From: Gammaproteobacteria bacterium
GTDB lineage: Bacteria > Pseudomonadota > Gammaproteobacteria > Arenicellales > UBA868
Length of the DNA stretch: 21,700 nucleotides
Assembly (NCBI GenBank): GCA_003529705.1
Contig: DPVA01000080.1
Span: 1-21,700, forward strand
Direction of reading: 5' to 3'
Both the position numbers and the translations under genes were made by a program. Positions 15,361 through 21,700 of the stretch are shown here, one piece after another (position 1 is the stretch's first letter; each line of letters starts with the position of its first letter). Below the pieces are notes generated by a model. The model had not been told where the DNA came from, did not search any database, and was given only the letters and a program-made list of their open reading frames with translations.

Positions 15361-16107
15361 ATGGACGAGAAGTCACCGACCCAGGTTTCTGTTGGAGTTT
15401 TGCAATGCGGTGAAGTACCAGAGAATCTGCGGGAGTCGTTCATTGACTATAACGAGATGGTTGCACAGAGTCTGAATACTGCTGACCCGAGATTAAGCTG
15501 TAGGACTTGGCGGGTATTTGAAGGAGAGATACCGAGACCGGACGCGTGTGATGCCTGGATCACAACGGGGTCGCGCTACAGCGTCAATGATGATAACGAC
15601 TGGACGCGTGGTTTTTGCGATTTTGTACGAGAGGTATCGCAACTTGAGCGACCGTTTGTCGGAATCTGTTACGGCATGCAGATGATAGCAAAGGCACTCG
15701 GGGGTAAGGTTGAAATTTCTGAGAAAGGGTGGGGCATTGGAATCGCAACCAGTTTGGTATGCCGTCAGCCTTTGTGGATGGATCAACGGGTTGATGAGGT
15801 CAATCTGGTTGTAAGTCATCAGGAGCAGGTGATAGAACTCCCAGACAACGCCGAACTGATTGCCAGCAGTGATTTTTGCAACTACAGCATGTTCTCTGTC
15901 GGGCGCTATATGTTGGGCATCCAGGGCCATCCGGAGTTTACTGCTGACTACTCTCGAGCGCTGATGGAGTCTCGCAGGACAATTATTCCTGCGGATCGGA
16001 TCGCTGAAGGACTGGACTCGCTGATCAAGCCTGTAAATGGTGCGATGACGTTCAAGTGGATTGTCGACTTCATTCGTACATCTTTGCTGGAATCATCGAC
16101 GGCCTGA
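15361..16107 (+). CDS. Class I glutamine amidotransferase-like protein (GMP-synthase-GATase type)
   Basis: A stand-alone class I amidotransferase or related hydrolase of 248 residues. The nucleophile elbow GICYGMQMIAKALGG has C103, preceded by WITTGSRYSVND (67-78), the usual oxyanion-side glycine strand. The triad is completed by H190 and E192 in GIQGHPEFTADYS. SHQEQVIELP (152-161) is the segment that contacts substrate in the GuaA-like subgroup. No synthetase domain is attached, so it may hydrolyse gamma-glutamyl compounds or serve an unidentified partner. It follows the iron-type dehydrogenase by 5 bases. Pairing with an alcohol dehydrogenase suggests amine or gamma-glutamyl intermediate catabolism, but no glutamate ligase or aldehyde dehydrogenase is in view. 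Confidence 0.87.
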   Translation: MDEKSPTQVSVGVLQCGEVPENLRESFIDYNEMVAQSLNTADPRLSCRTWRVFEGEIPRPDACDAWITTGSRYSVNDDNDWTRGFCDFVREVSQLERPFVGICYGMQMIAKALGGKVEISEKGWGIGIATSLVCRQPLWMDQRVDEVNLVVSHQEQVIELPDNAELIASSDFCNYSMFSVGRYMLGIQGHPEFTADYSRALMESRRTIIPADRIAEGLDSLIKPVNGAMTFKWIVDFIRTSLLESSTA

Positions 16108-16151
16108 TATTCCGAATTTTAATTCCTTTGAGGCAGAGTTGACCTGCCTTA

Positions 16152-16181
16152 TTGGACGAGTCCGAGACAGTTCGCTAGGAT
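16152..16181 (+). promoter_or_regulatory. Candidate promoter for the hem operon
   Basis: TTGGAC (16152-16157) and TAGGAT (16176-16181) are 18 bases apart, in the 120-base gap before hemC. The -35 overlaps the palindrome GGACGAGTCC (16154-16163). Both hexamers are reasonable sigma-70 matches; the call is by eye only. Confidence 0.3.
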
Positions 16182-16227
16182 TGACTGACGGCAATCATCT
16201 ACGCAACAGCCTCTCCCACAATACCCA

Positions 16228-17151
16228 GTGACAACCCTCAGGATCGGTACCCGACGCAGCGATCTTGCCATGTGGCAGGCTGTTTTCGTACGTGATGCGC
16301 TCGTCCATGCGCATCCCGACCTCCAGGTCGATCTGGTGGGGATTGCCACGGAAGGAGATCGTACCCTTGATGTTCCGCTCGCCTCAAAAGGTGGGAAAGG
16401 GCTTTTCCTCAAAGAACTTGAGGAGGCACTGCTCCAACATCAGATCGATGTTGCTGTGCATTCGATGAAAGATGTAACGGTTACAGAACCCGATGGACTT
16501 CATATCCCGGCAATCTGCGAACGGGAAAATCCATGTGATGCGCTGGTTTCTCCTCGCTTTACGCATCTCGAGGATCTTCCGGCGGGTGCGTTGGTGGGCA
16601 CCTGTAGCCTCAGACGCCAGGCGGTATCTCGGTACCGCTTTCCGGATCTGCAAGTTCAAAATCTCCGCGGGAATGTCAATCGTCGTCTAGCGTGCCTGGA
16701 TGCAGGTGATTTTGATGCCATCATTCTCGCTACTGCGGGCCTGATGCGCCTCGAGATGAAAGAGCGAATCGGTCAGGTTATTGCGCCGGAGGTGATGCTG
16801 CCGGCAGTGGGCCAGGGCGCAGTGGGTGTCCAATGCCGGCTGGATGATGGTGGGACCACGGCTTTACTCGCTCCTCTTGATCATCCAGCGACACATTTGC
16901 GGGTCCGGGCAGAGCGTGCGGTTAACGCTGAACTTGGCGGTGGTTGCCACGTACCGATCGGCGCCTATGCTGAGATTCAAGGCGAGCACCTGAGCCTTCG
17001 TGGATTGGTTGGTCGGCCAGATGGTTCCGAGGTATTGTTTGCCAGTACTGAGGGATCATTATCGGATCCAGAGGCAGCCGGTCGCGCCCTTGCACAAGAA
17101 CTTCTGATTCAGGGTGCACGGGCAATTCTACAGTCGGTAGCTGATGGCTAA
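16228..17151 (+). CDS. hemC: Porphobilinogen deaminase (hydroxymethylbilane synthase)
   Basis: Joins four porphobilinogen molecules into hydroxymethylbilane in tetrapyrrole synthesis. The 307-residue product has LRIGTRRSDLAMWQA (4-18), ASKGGKGLFLKELEEAL (52-68), VHSMKDV with catalytic D82 (77-83), the cofactor-binding arginine region GTCSLRRQAV (124-133) and NLRGNVNRRL, LPAVGQGAVGVQ, and the dipyrromethane-carrying C240 in GGGCHVPIGAYA. GTG 16228 starts directly before the conserved N-terminus. It overlaps hemD by 8 bases, indicating translational coupling. All expected functional residues are intact. Confidence 0.97.
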   Translation: MTTLRIGTRRSDLAMWQAVFVRDALVHAHPDLQVDLVGIATEGDRTLDVPLASKGGKGLFLKELEEALLQHQIDVAVHSMKDVTVTEPDGLHIPAICERENPCDALVSPRFTHLEDLPAGALVGTCSLRRQAVSRYRFPDLQVQNLRGNVNRRLACLDAGDFDAIILATAGLMRLEMKERIGQVIAPEVMLPAVGQGAVGVQCRLDDGGTTALLAPLDHPATHLRVRAERAVNAELGGGCHVPIGAYAEIQGEHLSLRGLVGRPDGSEVLFASTEGSLSDPEAAGRALAQELLIQGARAILQSVADG

Positions 17152-17914
17152 TGTTACGCCAGTGTCGGTAGTGGTAACTCGGGCAATACATCAAGCCGAC
17201 GAACTTTGCAGGCTTGTTGAGAAAGCAGGCGCGGAGGCGATTCGCTTTCCGGTAACGAAAATTGAACCCGTTGATGATCATGACCCGGTTCTCGCAGAGG
17301 GTTTAGATGCGCTAGATCAGATTGAGATTGCAATATTTGTGAGCCCCAATGCCGCTACATACGGGTTATCCCTGCTCAAACGATTGGATCGGCATCTTCC
17401 TGAAAATGCCAGAGTACTCGCAGTGGGGCCCGGAACCGCGCGACAGCTTGGCGACAGAGGGATTAGGGTCAGCGCCATGCCAAACGGAAAGTATGACAGT
17501 GAGACGCTTCTCTCCTTGCCGGATCTTGAAGCGGTAGCGGGACGATCCGTGCTGATTGTTCGAGGGACGGCCGGAAGAGAATTGCTGGCTGAAGAACTGA
17601 GCCAACGGCGTGCCCGGGTTTTACATCTTCCCTGTTACCAGAGAAGTCCCATGGATCAGCCGGATCCCGAGATAGTTAGCCGTTGGGCCGATCAGGGTTT
17701 CGATGCGCTTATTCTGACCAGCGTTAGTGCCACAGATCACCTGTGGTCCATGTTGGGTATAGATGTCACCACATTGCTAGAGAATATGACCATCGTGGCA
17801 TCCAGTGAGCGTATCGCTAGGCATTGTAAATCCCTGGGTTTTGCAGGAAGTGTTGTTGTAGCAGACAATGCAGGGATGCCCGCCCTAGTAAAGGCCTTAG
17901 AGCTACGCCAGTGA
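17144..17914 (+). CDS. hemD: Uroporphyrinogen-III synthase
   Basis: Closes hydroxymethylbilane with ring D inversion to uroporphyrinogen III. HemD sequences diverge strongly; the 256-residue product keeps VVVTRAIHQADELCRLVEKAGAEA-like opening residues, IEIAIFVSPNAATYGL (the IFTSxNAV-type segment), VGPGTARQL, VLIVRGTAGRELLAEEL, LPCYQR and FDALILTSVSATDHLW, followed by MTIVASSERIARHCKSLGF. Length is normal. The start ATG 17144 overlaps the end of hemC by 8 bases, and context alone would make this hemD. Confidence 0.95.
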   Translation: MANVTPVSVVVTRAIHQADELCRLVEKAGAEAIRFPVTKIEPVDDHDPVLAEGLDALDQIEIAIFVSPNAATYGLSLLKRLDRHLPENARVLAVGPGTARQLGDRGIRVSAMPNGKYDSETLLSLPDLEAVAGRSVLIVRGTAGRELLAEELSQRRARVLHLPCYQRSPMDQPDPEIVSRWADQGFDALILTSVSATDHLWSMLGIDVTTLLENMTIVASSERIARHCKSLGFAGSVVVADNAGMPALVKALELRQ

Positions 17915-17953
17915 GTCGATTTTCCTGCAGCAACCCACACGCGAGACGTATAC

Positions 17954-19201
17954 GTGACATCCGATAGAGATCCTTCAAAAACATCCCGCACGGAGCACTC
18001 TGGAACGGAGTCAGCAGTGTCTGAATCCGCGAGAGATGCACAGACGGAAGCCGCTTCTCCGATAATCCCACCACTGTCAAAAAACACTGGCAAAGCTAGT
18101 TGGGTTGCCTCATTGGCGTTGGTGCTGGCCATTCTCGGTATCGGAGTCAGTATTTACACGTGGTACGTGACCCAGGTAGCCGGGCAATTGGAGACCGGCC
18201 GTGAGCTGGGTCGTATTGACGGAATGAATCGTGAAGTTGACCGGCTGGTGGACGATCAATCCACGCTTCAGGCCAAGATTGATATTGCGCTGGCTCGAAG
18301 TCTCGACGACAGGCGGGAAGTCCTTGGAAGGATGGATAAGATCCAGGCCGCGTTGAATGCTAGTCTGAAGTCTCTAACTGACGAGTACGCAGGCGCAATC
18401 GCTCAACAGGACGACGAAATCTCATCGCTTGGCAGAGCGGTTGCTGCTACGCGCTCACAAATTGGTTCTAATCATGAAGACTGGATGCTGCGAGAGGTAG
18501 AGCATCTGTTGCTGTTGGCCAATCAGCGGCTGACCCTTCTCGGGGATGTCGAACTAGCAAAACGGGCGCTCACGCTCGCTGATGACAGGCTAAATACTTT
18601 CGCGGATCCTGGAATCCTGGAGGTGCGCAGAGCGTTGTCGCAAGAGCTCAGCGCACTTGATCAGGTGAATTTGGCAGATGTCTCCGGTATTGCACTAGAT
18701 CTTGGGTCGCTGGTGGACATGGTCTCTAGCCTACCGCTCAAGGGAGATGACGAACGCCCAGATTGGACGTTCGCGAGCGATAACAATGACAGTGAAGACA
18801 ATGCCTTCCCCGCTTCGTCAGTAGAAACTCAGGAGCCCGGTTTTTTTGGTGCACTGATAGGGCGTGTATTGCAGGATCTTGAAAGCCTTGTCCGGATTCG
18901 CCGGATTGATGAAACCCAGCTGCCAAAGTTCGACCACAGTGAACGCTTCCTTGCGTATGAAAATCTTCGGGTGCATCTGCTGGTTGCCCAACTGGCCTTA
19001 CTTCGTAGCGATCAGCCACTTTTTCAGAAAAGTCTCGTCGAGGCCCGGTCCTGGCTCGCTGGATATTTTGTGTTGTCCCCCGTGGTGCAGCGTTTTGAAG
19101 CACAGTTATCAGAGATGATGCAGATTGAGGTGGAATTGAGCATTCCGGATATATCCGCGTCTTTGAGCTTGTTGCGCAGCGAAATCGGTAGAAGGAACTA
19201 G
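17954..19201 (+). CDS. hemX: HemX-family membrane protein
   Basis: A 415-residue bitopic protein. It has a polar, Ser/Thr/Glu-rich cytoplasmic N-terminus (1-46), one transmembrane helix (about 49-72, SWVASLALVLAILGIGVSIYTW), then a long helical, coiled-coil-prone domain with GRELGRIDGMNREVDRLVDD and the conserved DWMLREVEHLLLLANQRLTL segment (about 176-195). Older annotations call this family uroporphyrinogen-III C-methyltransferase, but no SAM-binding methyltransferase motifs are present, so that activity is not supported. GTG 17954 follows hemD by 39 bases. It precedes hemY by 5 bases, as in other gammaproteobacteria. Its role in haem synthesis is inferred from context only. Confidence 0.92.
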   Translation: MTSDRDPSKTSRTEHSGTESAVSESARDAQTEAASPIIPPLSKNTGKASWVASLALVLAILGIGVSIYTWYVTQVAGQLETGRELGRIDGMNREVDRLVDDQSTLQAKIDIALARSLDDRREVLGRMDKIQAALNASLKSLTDEYAGAIAQQDDEISSLGRAVAATRSQIGSNHEDWMLREVEHLLLLANQRLTLLGDVELAKRALTLADDRLNTFADPGILEVRRALSQELSALDQVNLADVSGIALDLGSLVDMVSSLPLKGDDERPDWTFASDNNDSEDNAFPASSVETQEPGFFGALIGRVLQDLESLVRIRRIDETQLPKFDHSERFLAYENLRVHLLVAQLALLRSDQPLFQKSLVEARSWLAGYFVLSPVVQRFEAQLSEMMQIEVELSIPDISASLSLLRSEIGRRN

Positions 19202-19206
19202 GCCGA

Positions 19207-20451
19207 GTGACAACTATCGCAGTGGTACTGGTGGCGCTCGCTGCGGCACTCACGCTGGGTCTGCTGGCACAGGAGGATCCGGGGTACGTTCTTATCTCCC
19301 GGTGGCCTTATGAGATTGAAGTATCACTGGCACTGTTTCTTGCCGGCCTGATCTTGGCGTTGGTTATTCTTTATATCCTGATCAGAATTCTATTCCGGGT
19401 ATTCCAGGCACCGCACGATCTTAATCATTGGCAGGCCCGCCGTCGGCACGACCGGGCCGACCGGGCGACTTTGACCGGTTATGCGCGTCTGATTGAAGGT
19501 GAGTGGGAGGAGGCCGAGCTTGCACTAAACGACGGTCTTGGTCAGGGTAGTACGCCTCTGCTGCAGTATCTGGGCGCCGCCTATGCGGCCCAGCAGCGGG
19601 GGGATTTCGAGGCACGGGACCGATATCTTTCCGTGGCCCGAGAAGAGGATCCGGAGCATCTCGAGGCGATTGAAATCACCCGTGCCCGGCTGCTCGAGCG
19701 GGCCGGTCAGATTGATGAGGCCAGGGGTGTCCTAGAGCATCTTCATGAGCAGGGTGTACGCCATCGTGCGCTCCAAAGAATGCTATTAGGTTTGATACGT
19801 TCACAGCACGATTGGCCAGCCCTGGAGAGCCTGCTCAAGCGAGATCGCGACCTTCGTGGTCTGCCCCGGGCCGAGCTCGACGCGCTGCGCCAGGAGATGC
19901 ACGCCCAGCGCCTGTCACAGGGAGATGATGCGGGTCAAGCCTGGGCACGATTGACCCGGCGTCAGCGAAGGGATCCTGTGTTGCAAGCCGCGCATGCCCG
20001 AGCCCTGATCAATTTGGGAGAGGGCGATGCTGCCGAACGCTTTCTGCGTAAGCACATAATACGCCAATGGAATCCAGAACTAGTTAGGCTGTATGGCCAT
20101 GCGTGTTCAGAGCAGGTTGAAGAGCAGTTGCGCCGTGCGGAACAATGGGCTCAAAGTCATCAAGATGATCTTGATCTGCCGATGACGTTGGCGCGGTTAT
20201 GTATTGCGAACAAAGATCGCAAAAAAGCCCTTGACTATCTTCTCCAAGCGGTGCGATTAGGGGATTCGAGCGAGAAATTTTTGGAGTTGGGGTTGCTGTT
20301 GGAATCGATGGGTGAGTCGGACAAAGCGCTGCAGTGTTATCGTCGAGGATTGCAGTTGCCGGAGTCAGAAAACTCACCTCGATTACCAAGGAAGACAGCA
20401 GTTGCCGAGGGAGAACTGATACCGCTGATTGATACTGAAAAACGAACTTAA
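19207..20451 (+). CDS. hemY: HemY-family protein (membrane-anchored TPR protein)
   Basis: A 414-residue inner-membrane protein with two N-terminal transmembrane helices (about 3-21 and 38-64) flanking the conserved DPGYVLISRWPYEIE (25-39). A TPR-rich domain follows, e.g. GEWEEAELALNDGL, TPLLQYLGAAYAAQQRGDFEARDRYL and, near the end, KALDYLLQAVRLGDSSEKFLELG in part. This is the proteobacterial HemY, unrelated to the protoporphyrinogen oxidase of the same name in Bacillus. Its precise role is unsettled. The GTG start is 5 bases after the hemX stop, ending the hem operon. Confidence 0.93.
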   Translation: MTTIAVVLVALAAALTLGLLAQEDPGYVLISRWPYEIEVSLALFLAGLILALVILYILIRILFRVFQAPHDLNHWQARRRHDRADRATLTGYARLIEGEWEEAELALNDGLGQGSTPLLQYLGAAYAAQQRGDFEARDRYLSVAREEDPEHLEAIEITRARLLERAGQIDEARGVLEHLHEQGVRHRALQRMLLGLIRSQHDWPALESLLKRDRDLRGLPRAELDALRQEMHAQRLSQGDDAGQAWARLTRRQRRDPVLQAAHARALINLGEGDAAERFLRKHIIRQWNPELVRLYGHACSEQVEEQLRRAEQWAQSHQDDLDLPMTLARLCIANKDRKKALDYLLQAVRLGDSSEKFLELGLLLESMGESDKALQCYRRGLQLPESENSPRLPRKTAVAEGELIPLIDTEKRT

Positions 20452-20491
20452 GCGGAAATAATGGCGTCAGAGCCTGCTTGGCATTTATTAT

Positions 20492-21511
20492 TCAACAGCT
20501 ATCAGCTGTAAATTCGAACGAATCAAAGAACAAGCGCTCCGGCGGTAGTCCATGAGCCGCGAATGCGGCCTTCAGAGCCTCGATCATCGGAGGCGGTCCG
20601 CTGGCGTAGACCTCAAAACCGTCGAGTTCAGGGTACTTACGCAAAACTGCTTCATGAACAAGCCCGATTTCACCATCCCATCTGTCGGCGATCTTCGGTT
20701 CCGATAATACCGGGGTGTAACTAAGATTTGGGTGCACGTCCAACCAGCGCCTGATCTCGTTGTCGAGATATAAATCCTCGGCTGAACGTACTCCCCAGAA
20801 AAGATGAAAAGCGCGCGCCGGATGCTTAACGAGTGCGTTGTCGAGTATCGCCTTTAAGGGCGCAAGGCCGGTACCCCCTCCCACCATGATGACCGGCCAG
20901 GTTTCGTCTTCTCTTAGGAAGAAGGTGCCGAGCGGTCCCTGAAAGCGCAGCAGATCGCGGACTTTCAGGGTCGTGAAGACCTGTCCGGTGAAGTGTCCAT
21001 CCGGTACAAGTCGCACGTGCAACTGCAGACCCTCCTCAGAATTTGGGGCATTGGCCATCGAGAAGCTACGGCGTCTGCCATCACGAAGTAGGATATCGAT
21101 ATATTGACCCGGCAGGTATTCAAATCGCTGGTTCTTGGGGAGTTTCAACTGCAGAAGCATGACATCGTGACTGACTTTTTCGAGACTAACGACCCGGCAG
21201 GGTAAGGTACGGATCGTCATCGCTGTTCCCGGGGGCAGTTCATTGGCCTCAATAACAATGTCACTCAGAGCCTGGGCCTGACAGAGCAGAATGTTGCCGG
21301 CAGCTTTTTCGCTTTTTGAAAGGACGCCCGTCGTATATTCTCCGGGGTTGACTTCTCCGGAGATCAGGCGTGCTTTGCAACTGCCACAGGCACCGCTTCG
21401 GCAGCTGTAACTGAAAACCCGGCTCTGGCGCATTGCAGCATCTAGTACCGTCTCGGTTTCTTCGGCCGAGAACGAATTACCGGTCTTCTGATTGGTTACT
21501 TGAAAGGTCAT
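20492..21511 (-). CDS. 2Fe-2S ferredoxin/FAD/NAD(P)H oxidoreductase (AscD-like)
   Basis: A 339-residue electron-transfer flavoprotein: plant-type ferredoxin with cluster cysteines C37, C42, C45 (SCRSGACGSCKARL) and C77 (LLCQA); then an FAD domain with PGQYIDILLRDGRRRSFSMANAP (in part 134-156); then an NAD(P) domain with VGGGTGLAPLKAIL (210-223), the middle HLFWGVRSAEDLYL, and VYASGPPPMIEALKAAF near the end. The architecture matches the CDP-6-deoxyglucoseen reductase (AscD) and phenol hydroxylase P5/NQR-F-like group. Many gammaproteobacteria carry one such gene outside any sugar cluster, with an unassigned partner. ATG 21511 (MTFQV) is preferred over the TTG ten codons upstream. It converges on hemY, with 40 bases between them. 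Confidence 0.88.
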   Translation of the reverse strand: MTFQVTNQKTGNSFSAEETETVLDAAMRQSRVFSYSCRSGACGSCKARLISGEVNPGEYTTGVLSKSEKAAGNILLCQAQALSDIVIEANELPPGTAMTIRTLPCRVVSLEKVSHDVMLLQLKLPKNQRFEYLPGQYIDILLRDGRRRSFSMANAPNSEEGLQLHVRLVPDGHFTGQVFTTLKVRDLLRFQGPLGTFFLREDETWPVIMVGGGTGLAPLKAILDNALVKHPARAFHLFWGVRSAEDLYLDNEIRRWLDVHPNLSYTPVLSEPKIADRWDGEIGLVHEAVLRKYPELDGFEVYASGPPPMIEALKAAFAAHGLPPERLFFDSFEFTADSC

Positions 21512-21610
21512 AATCGGTGCTGGAGTAGGGTTCACGACCAAACACTATTTTCGCATGTCGTGATGCCGGGACGCGATAGATATGGTGAAGATCGTGAGCG
21601 GAGTATCGGC

Positions 21611-21638
21611 TTGAGAACAATTGATCAAGGACTAGAGC
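21611..21638 (+). promoter_or_regulatory. Weak promoter candidate for mutM
   Basis: TTGAGA (21611-21616) and TAGAGC (21633-21638) are 16 bases apart in the divergent gap upstream of mutM. Both matches are partial and the spacing is slightly short. Confidence 0.2.
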
Positions 21639-21674
21639 AGCCCTCAGTAGATCATTTGAGAGTAGGGGGATTGC

Positions 21675-21700
21675 GTGCCGGAACTTCCTGAAGTCGAAAC
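21675..21700 (+). CDS. mutM: Formamidopyrimidine-DNA glycosylase (MutM/Fpg), first codons only
   Basis: The last 26 bases read GTG-CCG-GAA-CTT-CCT-GAA-GTC-GAA-AC, giving (M)PELPEVET. This is the invariant MutM N-terminus, in which Pro2 is the catalytic nucleophile after Met removal and Glu3 the general acid. AGGGGGA (21664-21670) is placed correctly as ribosome site and decides the GTG start. MutM excises 8-oxoguanine from DNA. Nei shares a PE(L)PE start, but PELPEVET is the Fpg form. The gene runs off the window. Confidence 0.88.

Noticed and set aside
17954..19201. Uroporphyrinogen-III C-methyltransferase activity for HemX.
   Set aside because: No SAM-binding or catalytic methyltransferase motif is present. 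The protein is a single-pass membrane protein with a helical domain.
20495..20509. ACAGCT-ATC-AGCTGT hairpin as terminator between hemY and the reductase.
   Set aside because: It lies within the last codons of the reductase gene, has a 3-base loop and no T-run on either strand.

Overview
The window reads as chromosomal DNA of a gammaproteobacterium, probably an uncultured or environmental one. The evidence is the order zapA - 6S RNA - 5-formyltetrahydrofolate cyclo-ligase, the hemC-hemD-hemX-hemY row, a proteobacterial TrmB, and a ferredoxin-type flavin reductase beside mutM. Base composition is moderate (slightly above half G+C by eye) in most genes and visibly more AT-rich between about 10.6 and 14.1 kb. 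GTG or TTG starts are common.

Layout. (1) 1-2970, plus strand: end of zapA, 6S RNA (ssrS), fau/ygfA, a YmdB-family phosphodiesterase, an EVE-domain protein and a cyclophilin with a probable signal peptide. (2) 3087-7732, plus strand: a tightly packed four-gene operon with an ElyC-like DUF218 membrane protein, a WbpE-like sugar aminotransferase carrying an extra PIN-like N-terminal domain, a TviB/WbpO-type nucleotide-sugar 6-dehydrogenase and a UDP-glucuronate-4-epimerase-like SDR enzyme. This operon probably supplies uronic or amino sugars for a surface polysaccharide. (3) 7733-8837: a 445-base gap holding a possible small reverse-strand gene, then rpiA. (4) 8850-10603, minus strand: trmB overlapping by 4 bases a TIM-barrel glycosidase-like gene that seems to lack the usual acid/base glutamate. 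(5) 10604-11995: almost 1.4 kb with no convincing gene, then tRNA-Gly(CCC). (6) 12152-16107, plus strand: an AT-rich NodU/CmcH-type carbamoyltransferase, then an iron-type alcohol dehydrogenase and a class I glutamine amidotransferase as a tight pair. (7) 16228-20451: hemC, hemD, hemX and hemY, for uroporphyrinogen III synthesis plus two membrane companions. (8) 20492-21511, minus strand: a 2Fe-2S/FAD/NAD(P)H reductase, divergent from the first codons of mutM, cut by the window end.

Most of the window is conserved core metabolism (folate salvage, pentose phosphate, tRNA modification, tetrapyrrole, DNA repair). The accessory parts are the nucleotide-sugar operon and the tRNA-Gly/carbamoyltransferase stretch. 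The strongest candidate for something not well described is the PIN-like domain fused to the WbpE-type aminotransferase, which also has a plausible internal start for the aminotransferase alone. No CRISPR array, insertion sequence, phage gene or classical defence system was seen.
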